21,616 bases of DNA, from contig QAKM01000013.1 in NCBI GenBank assembly GCA_003343805.1, positions 1 through 21,616 on the forward strand, in the 5' to 3' direction. The notes below the pieces were generated by a model. The model was not told the DNA's origin and did not search any database. It was given only the letters and a program-made list of their open reading frames with translations. A program made the position numbers and the translations under genes. Source of the stretch: Bacillota bacterium. GTDB lineage: Bacteria > Bacillota > Clostridia > Christensenellales > Borkfalkiaceae. Below are positions 1-5,717 of this stretch, piece after piece; position 1 is the first letter of the stretch, and each line of letters starts with the position of its first letter.

Positions 1-165
1 CCACTTGCGAACTTGGAAATTTCCCATTGTGGGGAAATTTCCTGACCGAGCGCGGGTACTACCGCGCGAGACGGTGGCTTGCCGTCCGAAGGTTTACCGA
101 GGCGGCAAGACGGAAGGGTTGTTAAGCCCGACGTCGTGATTGAGGGACTCATCCTGATCGCTCCA
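1..165. repeat. Mosaic hairpin repeat region, left copy (cut by window edge)
   Basis: This stretch has no gene and is made of modules seen again further right. Bases 1-15 are identical to 1004-1018. Bases 15-25 and 32-42 form an 11-bp inverted repeat. GCGCGGGT near 50-57 pairs with the ACCGCGC that follows. Bases 73-133 match 1299-1359 over 61 bases with 3 differences and contain a hairpin with CTTGCCG and CGGCAAG arms. The left end lies outside the window. The family resembles short palindromic or MITE-like elements, but no transposase or clear target duplication is visible. Confidence 0.75.
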
Positions 166-210
166 TCCATCAATTTTCCCCTTATTTTTGCAAATGGGCA
201 TAAAAACCGA

Positions 211-239
211 TTGACAAACCACGGGAAAAATACTATACT
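211..239 (+). promoter_or_regulatory. Sigma-A promoter of yceD-rpmF
   Basis: TTGACA at 211-216 and TATACT at 234-239 are separated by 17 bases, a near-perfect vegetative promoter. The predicted transcription start is near 245-247, only about 4-6 bases before the ATG at 251, so the mRNA would be almost leaderless. Confidence 0.85.
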
Positions 240-250
240 CGTAAAGTCTA

Positions 251-667
251 ATGGTAATCGACGTTCGGAAATGCAATGCAGAACGCAAGTACACGGGGGA
301 GCTCGACTTCGGGTTCCGGGGCGATGAAAGCCTCATCGATATCCCGTTCGTTTGCTTCTCTTCGCCCGTTCAGGCGCATCTCTTCTACGAGATCTTAGAG
401 GATGACAGCGTGGAAGTTTCGGGGGAAGTTTCCTTCACCTTAAAGGGCGCGTGTTCGCGCTGCCTGAAGGAGATCGAGCAGCGCATCTCTTACGAGACGG
501 AGGCCCTCTTTGTTCCCCAAGGCCGCAAGGCAGAGGCGGAAGACTACACCTACCGGAACGGCATTGTCGACTTAGGCGAATTTTTGCGCGATACGGTGCT
601 GTTTGCGCTTCCTTCGGCGCTGTTTTGTCCGGAGGGCTGCTCGGCGCCCGAGTACAACGAAGAGTAA
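251..667 (+). CDS. yceD: YceD/DUF177 family protein
   Basis: A 138-residue protein of the DUF177 (YceD) family, usually encoded just upstream of rpmF and associated in other organisms with 23S rRNA or ribosome maturation. Its typical middle segment carries GACSRC (C68, C71) and its C-terminal part carries FCPEGC (C126, C130), four cysteines that could bind a metal. It lies 21 bases upstream of rpmF in the standard yceD-rpmF order, which is the strongest support for the call. The ATG at 251 was chosen because it follows a consensus promoter directly. No convincing Shine-Dalgarno site precedes it, in keeping with a leaderless or nearly leaderless mRNA. The biochemical role in Firmicutes is not settled. 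Confidence 0.88.
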   Translation: MVIDVRKCNAERKYTGELDFGFRGDESLIDIPFVCFSSPVQAHLFYEILEDDSVEVSGEVSFTLKGACSRCLKEIEQRISYETEALFVPQGRKAEAEDYTYRNGIVDLGEFLRDTVLFALPSALFCPEGCSAPEYNEE

Positions 668-688
668 ATTAGGAAGAGAGGTGATATT

Positions 689-877
689 ATGGCAGTCCCC
701 AAGGGAAAACAGTCCAAGAGCAGAACGAGCAAGCGTTTTGCAAACTATAAGGCAACGGCTCCGACGCTTGTCGAGTGCCCGCACTGCCACGAGCTGAAAG
801 TTGCGCACCGCGTCTGCAAGAATTGCGGGTACTATGACGGCAAGGAAGTCGTTGCGCAGAAAGAAGCCAAGGACTGA
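689..877 (+). CDS. rpmF: 50S ribosomal protein L32
   Basis: A 62-residue protein starting MAVPKGKQSKSR, the hallmark N-terminus of bacterial L32 of the large ribosomal subunit. Two CxxC pairs, C30/C33 and C43/C46, make this the zinc-binding (C+) form rather than the cysteine-free form that some bacteria use under zinc limitation. The start is fixed by the ribosome binding site AGAGAGGTGA ending 4 bases before the ATG at 689. It is the second gene of the yceD-rpmF unit and is followed by an intrinsic terminator at 893-924. The length is normal and nothing is unusual. Confidence 0.98.
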   Translation: MAVPKGKQSKSRTSKRFANYKATAPTLVECPHCHELKVAHRVCKNCGYYDGKEVVAQKEAKD

Positions 878-892
878 GCAAGCAACGATCGA

Positions 893-924
893 AAGCGGAT
901 AGTGTTTCACACGTCCGCTTTTTG
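893..924 (+). terminator. Intrinsic terminator of yceD-rpmF
   Basis: AAGCGGA at 893-899 pairs with TCCGCTT at 914-920, with an extra GTG/CAC pairing inside the loop, followed by a T-rich run. It lies 16 bases after the rpmF stop. Confidence 0.8.
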
Positions 925-942
925 TCTATTTTACCACATTTT

Positions 943-1375
943 AGCCTCCCCTGTGTAAGGGGTGAGCAAGTGCTTTCTTGCAAAGAGCCCGGTGGGCTCT
1001 TTGCCACTTGCGAACTTGAAAACGGCGCATTGTGCGCGCCGTTTCAGGGCTCCCGCGCAGATGCGAAGCAGATGCGTGGGAAGAGGAGCAGCGCGGTCTC
1101 TACCGCGCAAGAAGGTGGATTGCTGTCCGATGGAACATCGGCGGCAAGACTGAGGGAGTAAAAAATAGGGCTCCCGCGCAGATGCGCAGCAGATGCGTGG
1201 GAAGAGGAGCAGCGCGGGTTCTACCGCGCGAGACGGTGGCAGCCCGTAGGGCTGACGGAAGGAGTTTCCCATAATATAGCCTCCCCTGTGTAAGGGGAGG
1301 TGGATTGCCGTCCGAAGGTTTACCGAGGCGGCAAGACGGAGGGGTTGTTGAGCCCGACGACGCGGCTGAGGGCGC
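943..1375. repeat. Mosaic array of hairpin-forming repeat modules
   Basis: Almost the whole gap between rpmF and the Hrb gene is built of repeat modules. In order: a CCTCCCCT arm (945-952) with a loop; a nested hairpin with outer arms 966-972/1005-1011 and inner arms 980-990/994-1004; a hairpin 1020-1028/1036-1044; a 62-base unit at 1047-1108 repeated at 1168-1229 with 3 differences; a 39-base unit at 1121-1159 identical to 3071-3109; a CCTCCCCT/AGGGGAGG hairpin at 1280-1300; and a 61-base unit at 1299-1359 matching 73-133. No convincing gene is present. Open frames here are the by-product of G+C-rich palindromes. Confidence 0.85.
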
Positions 1376-1421
1376 CATCCCGCATATCCACCAAAATCAA
1401 CAAATCATAAGGGAGAAAATC

Positions 1422-2075
1422 ATGGATAAGACTGCATTTTACGATCTTTCTTACGGCGTGTACCTCTGCACGAGCTGGGATGAGGGCAAGCCCGTCGGCT
1501 GCGTCGCCAACAGTGCGATGCAGATCACGTCGCAGCCGGCGACGATCGCCGTCAGCATCAACAAGAACAACTACACGCACAAGGCGGTCTCGGAGAGCGG
1601 CCACTTCGCGCTCACCGTCCTCGGCGAGGGCGTCGATCCCGCCCTCATCGGCACCTTCGGCTTTCGCACGTCCAAGGAGTTCGATAAATTCGCTCAGACT
1701 CCTTACGCCGTGCGCGGCAAGCTCCCCGTGCCCGACGGCGGCGTCGCGTGGTTCTCCTGCAAGGTCGTCTCCACGATGGATACGTCCACTCACACCGTCT
1801 TTTTGGGCGAGGTGCTCGACTGCGGCAAACTCGCAAAGGATACGCCCATGACGTACAGCTACTATCACAAGGTCTTAAAGGGCAAGACGGCGAAGAACGC
1901 GCCCACCTATCAGGCGGAAGAGCCCGCTCCCGCCGCGCCCGCTCCTGCCGAGGCCAAGTGGGTGTGTTCGGTCTGCGGCTACGTCTACGACGGCGAGACG
2001 CCCTTCGAGGAGCTCCCCGATAGCTGGACGTGCCCCCGCTGCGGCGTCGGCAAAGAGTTTTTCAAACAGCAATAA
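1422..2075 (+). CDS. hrb: Flavin reductase-rubredoxin fusion (high-molecular-weight rubredoxin, Hrb type)
   Basis: A 217-residue cytoplasmic redox protein. Residues 1 to about 155 form an FMN-binding flavin reductase-like domain (YGVYLCTSW and [16 protein letters not shown] are family-typical). An Ala/Pro-rich linker leads to a C-terminal rubredoxin with iron ligands C182, C185, C204 and C207. The rubredoxin has the short loop typical of this fusion. In acetogens Hrb passes electrons from NAD(P)H to a flavodiiron protein (FprA) that reduces O2 or NO, so a role in oxidative or nitrosative defence is inferred. No flavodiiron gene is in the window. The frame is open back to 1305, but that part is repeat sequence; the ATG at 1422 has GGGAG six bases upstream and fits the family N-terminus. 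A terminator follows. Confidence 0.88.
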   Translation: MDKTAFYDLSYGVYLCTSWDEGKPVGCVANSAMQITSQPATIAVSINKNNYTHKAVSESGHFALTVLGEGVDPALIGTFGFRTSKEFDKFAQTPYAVRGKLPVPDGGVAWFSCKVVSTMDTSTHTVFLGEVLDCGKLAKDTPMTYSYYHKVLKGKTAKNAPTYQAEEPAPAAPAPAEAKWVCSVCGYVYDGETPFEELPDSWTCPRCGVGKEFFKQQ

Positions 2076-2089
2076 AAGCGATAACGCCC

Positions 2090-2114
2090 GCTCCCCGCAA
2101 GGGGAGCTTTTTTT
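2090..2114 (+). terminator. Intrinsic terminator of hrb
   Basis: GCTCCCC (2090-2096), loop GCAA, GGGGAGC (2101-2107) and seven T. A textbook Rho-independent terminator 15 bases after the stop. Confidence 0.93.
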
Positions 2115-2117
2115 GCT

Positions 2118-2156
2118 CCCCAAACGCTTGACAAATACGGGGGAGGGGTATAAAAT
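2118..2156 (+). repeat. Direct repeat, copy 1: promoter segment
   Basis: This 39-base segment matches 2564-2602 at 36 positions. Similarity extends left to 2111/2558 with a one-base indel. It contains the complete csoR-type promoter but lacks the downstream CsoR palindrome present after copy 2. The two copies bracket the A+T-rich gene at 2177-2431. Confidence 0.9.
2128..2156 (+). promoter_or_regulatory. Promoter of the small A+T-rich gene (duplicate of the csoR promoter)
   Basis: TTGACA at 2128-2133 and TAAAAT at 2151-2156 (within TATAAAAT) with a 17-base spacer. The G-rich spacer resembles the one at csoR and might keep some CsoR affinity, which is speculative. The predicted start near 2163 leaves a short leader with GGGAG. 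Confidence 0.75.
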
Positions 2157-2176
2157 GTTTGTCATAGGGAGAACTT

Positions 2177-2431
2177 ATGCAAGAAAATAAATATATGAGT
2201 GCTAATGCGTTTGATTGGTCAGAGGAAAGTACAATTAAAGTTGTTAGGCTTGGAAAAGAGATGGTTGAAATTCAACTAAACAGAAGTGGCTTAAAGGACT
2301 TTATTAACATTCTGCAATATATGCTGAATGAATCTGTTGAAAATATTCATTTTGATTCGTGGGGATTTACAGGGCCATTGGAAGAAGATTCATTGGAATT
2401 ATCTGTTTGGATCAAAGACGAAACGGATTAA
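2177..2431 (+). CDS. Small A+T-rich protein of unknown function, likely acquired
   Basis: An 84-residue acidic, soluble protein, not recognised with certainty. Its central pattern (LNRSGLKDFINILQYM, then IHFD, then EEDSLELSVWI) loosely resembles small immunity-type proteins of polymorphic toxin systems such as Imm32, a weak impression only. The start at 2177 has GGGAG six bases upstream; an in-frame ATG at 2195 is an alternative. A hand count gives 85 G+C in 255 bases, about 33%, far below the G+C-rich neighbours, and codons are A/T-ending, which suggests horizontal acquisition. It has its own promoter (a copy of the csoR promoter) and its own strong terminator, forming a self-contained cassette between hrb and csoR. 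No toxin gene is adjacent. Confidence 0.65.
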   Translation: MQENKYMSANAFDWSEESTIKVVRLGKEMVEIQLNRSGLKDFINILQYMLNESVENIHFDSWGFTGPLEEDSLELSVWIKDETD

Positions 2432-2454
2432 CCTTTTTTAAAAAGACGATGATT

Positions 2455-2491
2455 AAAAATCGGAGAAAATTTCTCCGATTTTTATTTTTTT
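2455..2491. terminator. Strong, possibly bidirectional terminator after the A+T-rich gene
   Basis: AAAAATCGGAGAA (2455-2467) pairs perfectly with TTCTCCGATTTTT (2471-2483) over a 3-base loop, followed by a T-rich run to 2491. The A-run on the left arm would give a U-run on the other strand too. Confidence 0.92.
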
Positions 2492-2563
2492 ACGACTCTG
2501 TTATAAATGCTGATGCAAGCTCCCTTTCCCCCGGAACATTGGTTATAGAGCCAAGAATTTTGC

Positions 2564-2602
2564 CCCCAAACGCTTGACAAATACGGGGAGGGGGTATATA
2601 AT
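2564..2602 (+). repeat. Direct repeat, copy 2: csoR promoter segment
   Basis: The partner of 2118-2156, identical at 36 of 39 positions, with 446 bases between matching points. This copy is joined to the CsoR operator and csoR, so it is probably the original location. Confidence 0.9.
2574..2602 (+). promoter_or_regulatory. csoR promoter
   Basis: TTGACA at 2574-2579 and TATAAT at 2597-2602 with a 17-base spacer: a perfect consensus promoter. The CsoR palindrome begins two bases after the -10 box, placing it over the transcription start, as expected for repression. Confidence 0.93.
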
Positions 2603-2603
2603 A

Positions 2604-2626
2604 GATATACCCGTAGGGGGTATATC
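2604..2626 (+). promoter_or_regulatory. CsoR operator
   Basis: An inverted repeat with arms GATATACCC (2604-2612) and GGGTATATC (2618-2626). The core fits the known CsoR pattern TACCC-N4-GGGGTA. Its position over the start site supports copper-relieved autorepression of csoR and, by read-through, copA. Confidence 0.88.
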
Positions 2627-2647
2627 ACGCCACAGGAAGGAACGAGT

Positions 2648-2947
2648 ATGGCAGACTGCTGCAACCAGGAAACGCGCACGACGGTGCGCACGGAGGAGGA
2701 GAAGAAGGCGATCCAAACGCGCCTCAACCGCATTGCGGGGCAGATCGGCGGCATCGGCCGCATGGTGGAGGAGGACCGCTACTGCGACGACATCCTCATC
2801 CAGCTCTCGGCGGTCGACAAGGCGGTCAAGAGCCTCGCTTCCTACATTTTGGATGCGCACGTCCACGGCTGTCTCATCCGCGACATCCGCGAAGGCAAGA
2901 CGGAGGTCGTCGACGAGATCGTCGATCTCTTCAAGCGCTTCCAATAA
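2648..2947 (+). CDS. csoR: Copper-sensing transcriptional repressor CsoR
   Basis: A 99-residue member of the CsoR/RcnR/FrmR family of all-helical DNA-binding proteins. It carries the RLNRIAGQIGGIGRM signature of helix 1. The Cu(I)-binding triad is C46, H71 and C75, with spacings of 25 and 4 residues that match C36/H61/C65 of Mycobacterium tuberculosis CsoR exactly. The N-terminus adds a CC pair (C4, C5). The ATG at 2648 is preceded by an AGGAAGG ribosome binding site. Upstream lie a perfect promoter and a CsoR palindrome, so autoregulation is expected. copA follows after a 207-base gap containing two hairpin repeats but no obvious promoter or second operator, so copA is probably transcribed from the csoR promoter. 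Confidence 0.94.
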   Translation: MADCCNQETRTTVRTEEEKKAIQTRLNRIAGQIGGIGRMVEEDRYCDDILIQLSAVDKAVKSLASYILDAHVHGCLIRDIREGKTEVVDEIVDLFKRFQ

Positions 2948-2975
2948 ACGCTATTTCCTCATTATAGGCGCCTTC

Positions 2976-3110
2976 TTGAGGGAGCTGTCACGGCGTTCGG
3001 CTGAAAGCCGACGTCGTGACTGAGGGAGTCGCCTTGTTTTAGGCTCCTCCTCAGGGAGGGGGAGCTGTCTTGCTGTCCGATGGAACATCGGCGGCAAGAC
3101 TGAGGGAGTT
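2976..3110. repeat. Two hairpin repeat modules between csoR and copA
   Basis: The first module (about 2978-3030) has outer arms GTCACG/CGTGAC (2987-2992/3015-3020) and inner arms TCGGCT/AGCCGA (2997-3002/3006-3011), bounded by GAGGGAGCTGTC and GACTGAGGGAGTC. The second (about 3053-3110) contains the 39-base unit 3071-3109, identical to 1121-1159. Neither ends in a T-run, so they do not look like terminators. Confidence 0.82.
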
Positions 3111-3154
3111 TTGCCGGATTCCCATAAAAATAGTTTTTTTCCCAAAGGAGTTAT

Positions 3155-5566
3155 ATGAACAAGAAATATTCTGTCACAGGCATGACGTGCGCGGCGTGCT
3201 CCTCGGGCATCGAGCGCACCGTCTCCAAACTCGACGGCGTCACCTCCTGCTCCGTCTCGCTGATGGGGGAGAGCATGGACGTCACCTTCGACGAGAGCAA
3301 ACTCTCGGACGGCGACATCCGCGCGGCGGTCACGTCGCTCGGCTACGGCGCGTACGACTACGGCAAAGCGCCCGCCAAAAAGCAGAGGGGCCTCACGCTC
3401 AAACTGCGCTTTTTCCTGTCGTTCGTGCTGCTCATCCCCGAGATGTATCTCGCGATGGGTCACATGATCGGCCTTCCCGCGCCCGAGGGCTGGCTCAATT
3501 ACGGCTTTCAGATCGCCCTCACGCTCGCCGTGCTTCTTATCAACTACCGCTTCTTTGTAAGCGGCGTCATGGCGGCCGTCAAGCTCGTCCCCAATATGGA
3601 TACCCTCGTCACGCTGGGCGCGGCGGCCTCCTTCTTCTACAGCCTCGCGGTCGCGATCTCGGGCAGCGGCGGCCATCTCTTCTTTGAGTCCGCGGCGATG
3701 ATTGTCACCCTCGTGACGCTGGGCAAATGGCTGGAGGACCGGAGCAAGGCGCGCACGGGGAAGGAAGTGGAAAAGCTCCTCTCCCTCGCACCCGACACCG
3801 TCACCCTCTTACGGGAGGGGAAAGAGGTGCGCGTGCCGCTTGCAGAAGTGAAGGCGGGCGATCTCGTCGTCGTCAAGCAGGGCGGCTCGGTCGCGGTGGA
3901 CGGCACCATCGTTGAGGGTCACGCCTTTGTCGACCAGGCGGCGATCACGGGCGAGAGCCTGCCCGTCGAACTCTCCGCGGGCGGCCGCGCGGTCAGCGCC
4001 TCGCTCGTGACGAGCGGCTATCTCGTCATCTGTGCCGAACGGGTGGGGGAGGACACCCTCCTTTCGGGCGTCATCCGCATGGTGCGCGAGGCGGGCGCCT
4101 CCAAGGCCCCCATCCAGAAACTTGCCGATAAAGTCGCGGCGGTGTTCGTGCCCGTCGTCGTCACCCTCGCCCTCATCACCTTTGCGGTGTGGTTTATCGC
4201 CACGCATGATGCGGCCCGGGCCGTCAACTACGGCGTCAGCGTGCTCGTCATCTCCTGCCCCTGCGCGTTGGGGCTCGCGACGCCCGTCGCCATCATGGCA
4301 GCCACGGGCAGGGGCGCCTCGATGGGCGTGCTCTACAAGAACGCCGAGGCCCTGCAGCGCGCCGCCGACATCCGGACGGTGCTGCTCGACAAGACGGCGA
4401 CCCTCACCGAGGGCAAGCCCAAAGTCGTCGCCTTCGAGGGGGGCGAGGAGGAAAAGCGCATCGCCTACGCCCTCGAAACAAAGCTCGATCATCCGCTCTC
4501 CCGCTGCATCGCCGAGTACTGCGGCGAGGGGGAGAACGCCGAAGAGGTGGAATATCTCACCGGCCTCGGTGCGCACGGCTATGTGAACGGAAAGGAGTAC
4601 TTCCTCGGCAACGACCGTTTGATGAAGGAGAAGGGCCTGCCCTTTGCGGCATGGGAGGAGCGCTTCGCCGCCCTCTCCGCAGCGGGCTGCACCGTGCTGA
4701 TGCTCGCCGACCGCGAGCGCATCCTCGCCCTCTTCGCCCTCGCCGATACGCTGAAGGAGGGGAGCCGCGAGGCCGTTCAGGAGCTCAAAGCGCTGGGCTG
4801 TACGGTGCGGATGCTCACGGGCGACAATCAAAAGGTCGCCGCACACATCGCCGAGGAGGCGGGCATCGGCGGCGAGGTCTTTGCCGAGGTGCTGCCCGAG
4901 GACAAGTGGCGGGCGGTGGAGGCCTGCCGCCGTGAGAACGCCTCTCTTCCTAAGCGGGAGCGCAGGGGCGTCGCCATGACGGGCGACGGTATCAACGATT
5001 CCCCCGCCTTAAAGGCCGCCGACGTCGGCTTTGCGATGGGGAACGGAACGGACGTCGCCATCGAGAGCGCGGACGTCGTGCTCGTGGGCGGCGATGTGCG
5101 CGCCGTCCCCAGGGCGATCGCCCTCTCGCGCAGGACGATGCGCATCGTCAAGGAAAATCTCTTCTGGGCGTTCTTTTATAACTGCATCGGCATCCCGCTC
5201 GCCGCGGGCGTGTTCGCCTTCGCGGGCGTCACCTTAAACCCCATGATCGCGTCGGCGGCGATGAGCCTTTCCTCGCTCTTCGTCGTCACCAACGCGCTGC
5301 GCCTCGTGCGCTTCCAACGCAAAAAAACGGGCAAAGCGCCCGATCAAGGAGAAACAGCTATGACCAAAAAATTCAAAGTAGAGGGCATGATGTGCCAGCA
5401 CTGCGTCGCGCACGTCAAGGCGGCGCTCGAGGGCGTCGCGGGCGTCGAGAAGGCGGAGGTCGATCTCAAAAAGAAGTCCGCCGTCGTCACGCTGAGCGGG
5501 GAGGTCTCCTCCGAAGCGCTGATCGCGGCCGTGACGGAAGCGGGGTATTCCGCAAAGGAAGTCTGA
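3155..5566 (+). CDS. copA: Copper-exporting P1B-type ATPase CopA with C-terminal CopZ-like domain
   Basis: An 803-residue membrane Cu(I) export ATPase. In order: an N-terminal heavy-metal-associated domain with C12xxC15, about eight membrane helices starting near residue 83, TGES at 265-268, the transport-site CPC at 368-370, the phosphorylation loop at 412-416, the HP pair of the nucleotide domain at 446-447, TGDN at 555-558, TGDGIND at 609-615, and helices with YN and MSLSS typical of copper pumps. A second metal domain (residues about 736-803, C747xxC750) follows the last helix without a stop, an unusual place. The phosphorylation loop reads DKTAT instead of DKTGT (A415, codon 4397-4399). 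The start has AAAGGAG seven bases upstream. It follows csoR and ends at a terminator at 5660. Confidence 0.95.
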   Translation: MNKKYSVTGMTCAACSSGIERTVSKLDGVTSCSVSLMGESMDVTFDESKLSDGDIRAAVTSLGYGAYDYGKAPAKKQRGLTLKLRFFLSFVLLIPEMYLAMGHMIGLPAPEGWLNYGFQIALTLAVLLINYRFFVSGVMAAVKLVPNMDTLVTLGAAASFFYSLAVAISGSGGHLFFESAAMIVTLVTLGKWLEDRSKARTGKEVEKLLSLAPDTVTLLREGKEVRVPLAEVKAGDLVVVKQGGSVAVDGTIVEGHAFVDQAAITGESLPVELSAGGRAVSASLVTSGYLVICAERVGEDTLLSGVIRMVREAGASKAPIQKLADKVAAVFVPVVVTLALITFAVWFIATHDAARAVNYGVSVLVISCPCALGLATPVAIMAATGRGASMGVLYKNAEALQRAADIRTVLLDKTATLTEGKPKVVAFEGGEEEKRIAYALETKLDHPLSRCIAEYCGEGENAEEVEYLTGLGAHGYVNGKEYFLGNDRLMKEKGLPFAAWEERFAALSAAGCTVLMLADRERILALFALADTLKEGSREAVQELKALGCTVRMLTGDNQKVAAHIAEEAGIGGEVFAEVLPEDKWRAVEACRRENASLPKRERRGVAMTGDGINDSPALKAADVGFAMGNGTDVAIESADVVLVGGDVRAVPRAIALSRRTMRIVKENLFWAFFYNCIGIPLAAGVFAFAGVTLNPMIASAAMSLSSLFVVTNALRLVRFQRKKTGKAPDQGETAMTKKFKVEGMMCQHCVAHVKAALEGVAGVEKAEVDLKKKSAVVTLSGEVSSEALIAAVTEAGYSAKEV
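5360..5566 (+). CDS. copZ: Possible internal translation start yielding free CopZ-like chaperone
   Basis: Inside copA, in the same frame, AAGGAG at 5346-5351 lies eight bases before an ATG at 5360. Translation from there would give a 68-residue protein beginning MTKKFKVEGMMCQHC, complete in length and motif for a CopZ copper chaperone (CxxC at residues 12 and 15). This looks like an ancestral separate copZ gene whose upstream copA stop codon was lost, or a gene fused to copA while still translatable alone. The site is seen directly; use of the internal start is an inference. E. coli copA is known to yield a separate chaperone by another mechanism, frameshifting, so dual products from a copA gene have precedent. 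Confidence 0.5.
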   Translation: MTKKFKVEGMMCQHCVAHVKAALEGVAGVEKAEVDLKKKSAVVTLSGEVSSEALIAAVTEAGYSAKEV

Positions 5567-5583
5567 GCGGAAAAGCTGCCCTC

Positions 5584-5662
5584 AAAAGTGTGAAAACAGG
5601 CAAAAAATGTGCAGAAACGGGCAAAAATAATGTGAAAATGCCCGCTAAAAAGTGTGAAAAAA
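5584..5662. other. Phased A-tracts, degenerate ~20-base tandem repeat
   Basis: Eight short A-runs have centres near 5585, 5594, 5604, 5616, 5625, 5636, 5649 and 5659, about one helical turn apart. TGTG recurs at 5589, 5608, 5631 and 5653 in a loose 19-23 base unit. Such phasing predicts intrinsic DNA curvature. It lies between the convergent ends of copA and the DUF1294 gene. Confidence 0.6.
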
Positions 5663-5684
5663 GAGCCCCGAAAGGGCTCTTTTT
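5660..5684. terminator. Bidirectional terminator between copA and the DUF1294 gene
   Basis: AAAGAGCCC (5660-5668) pairs with GGGCTCTTT (5674-5682), with T-runs on both strands. It serves copA on + and the convergent minus-strand gene ending at 5718. Confidence 0.9.
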
Positions 5685-5717
5685 CCGTGTAATGAAAAGG
5701 AGGTGCGTGTGTTCGGT

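Noticed and set aside
945..1300. Possible riboswitch or CRISPR-like array in the rpmF-hrb gap
   Set aside because: Repeats are not evenly spaced, spacers are not unique, and the hairpins recur at unrelated loci. No expression platform leads to hrb.
1305..1421. 39-codon N-terminal extension of the Hrb frame
   Set aside because: The extension lies in the repeat module, which is also found without the gene at 73-133. The ATG at 1422 has a ribosome binding site and fits the family.
3809..4846. 345-codon minus-strand frame inside copA
   Set aside because: A shadow of the conserved ATPase coding sequence, with no start context or domain.
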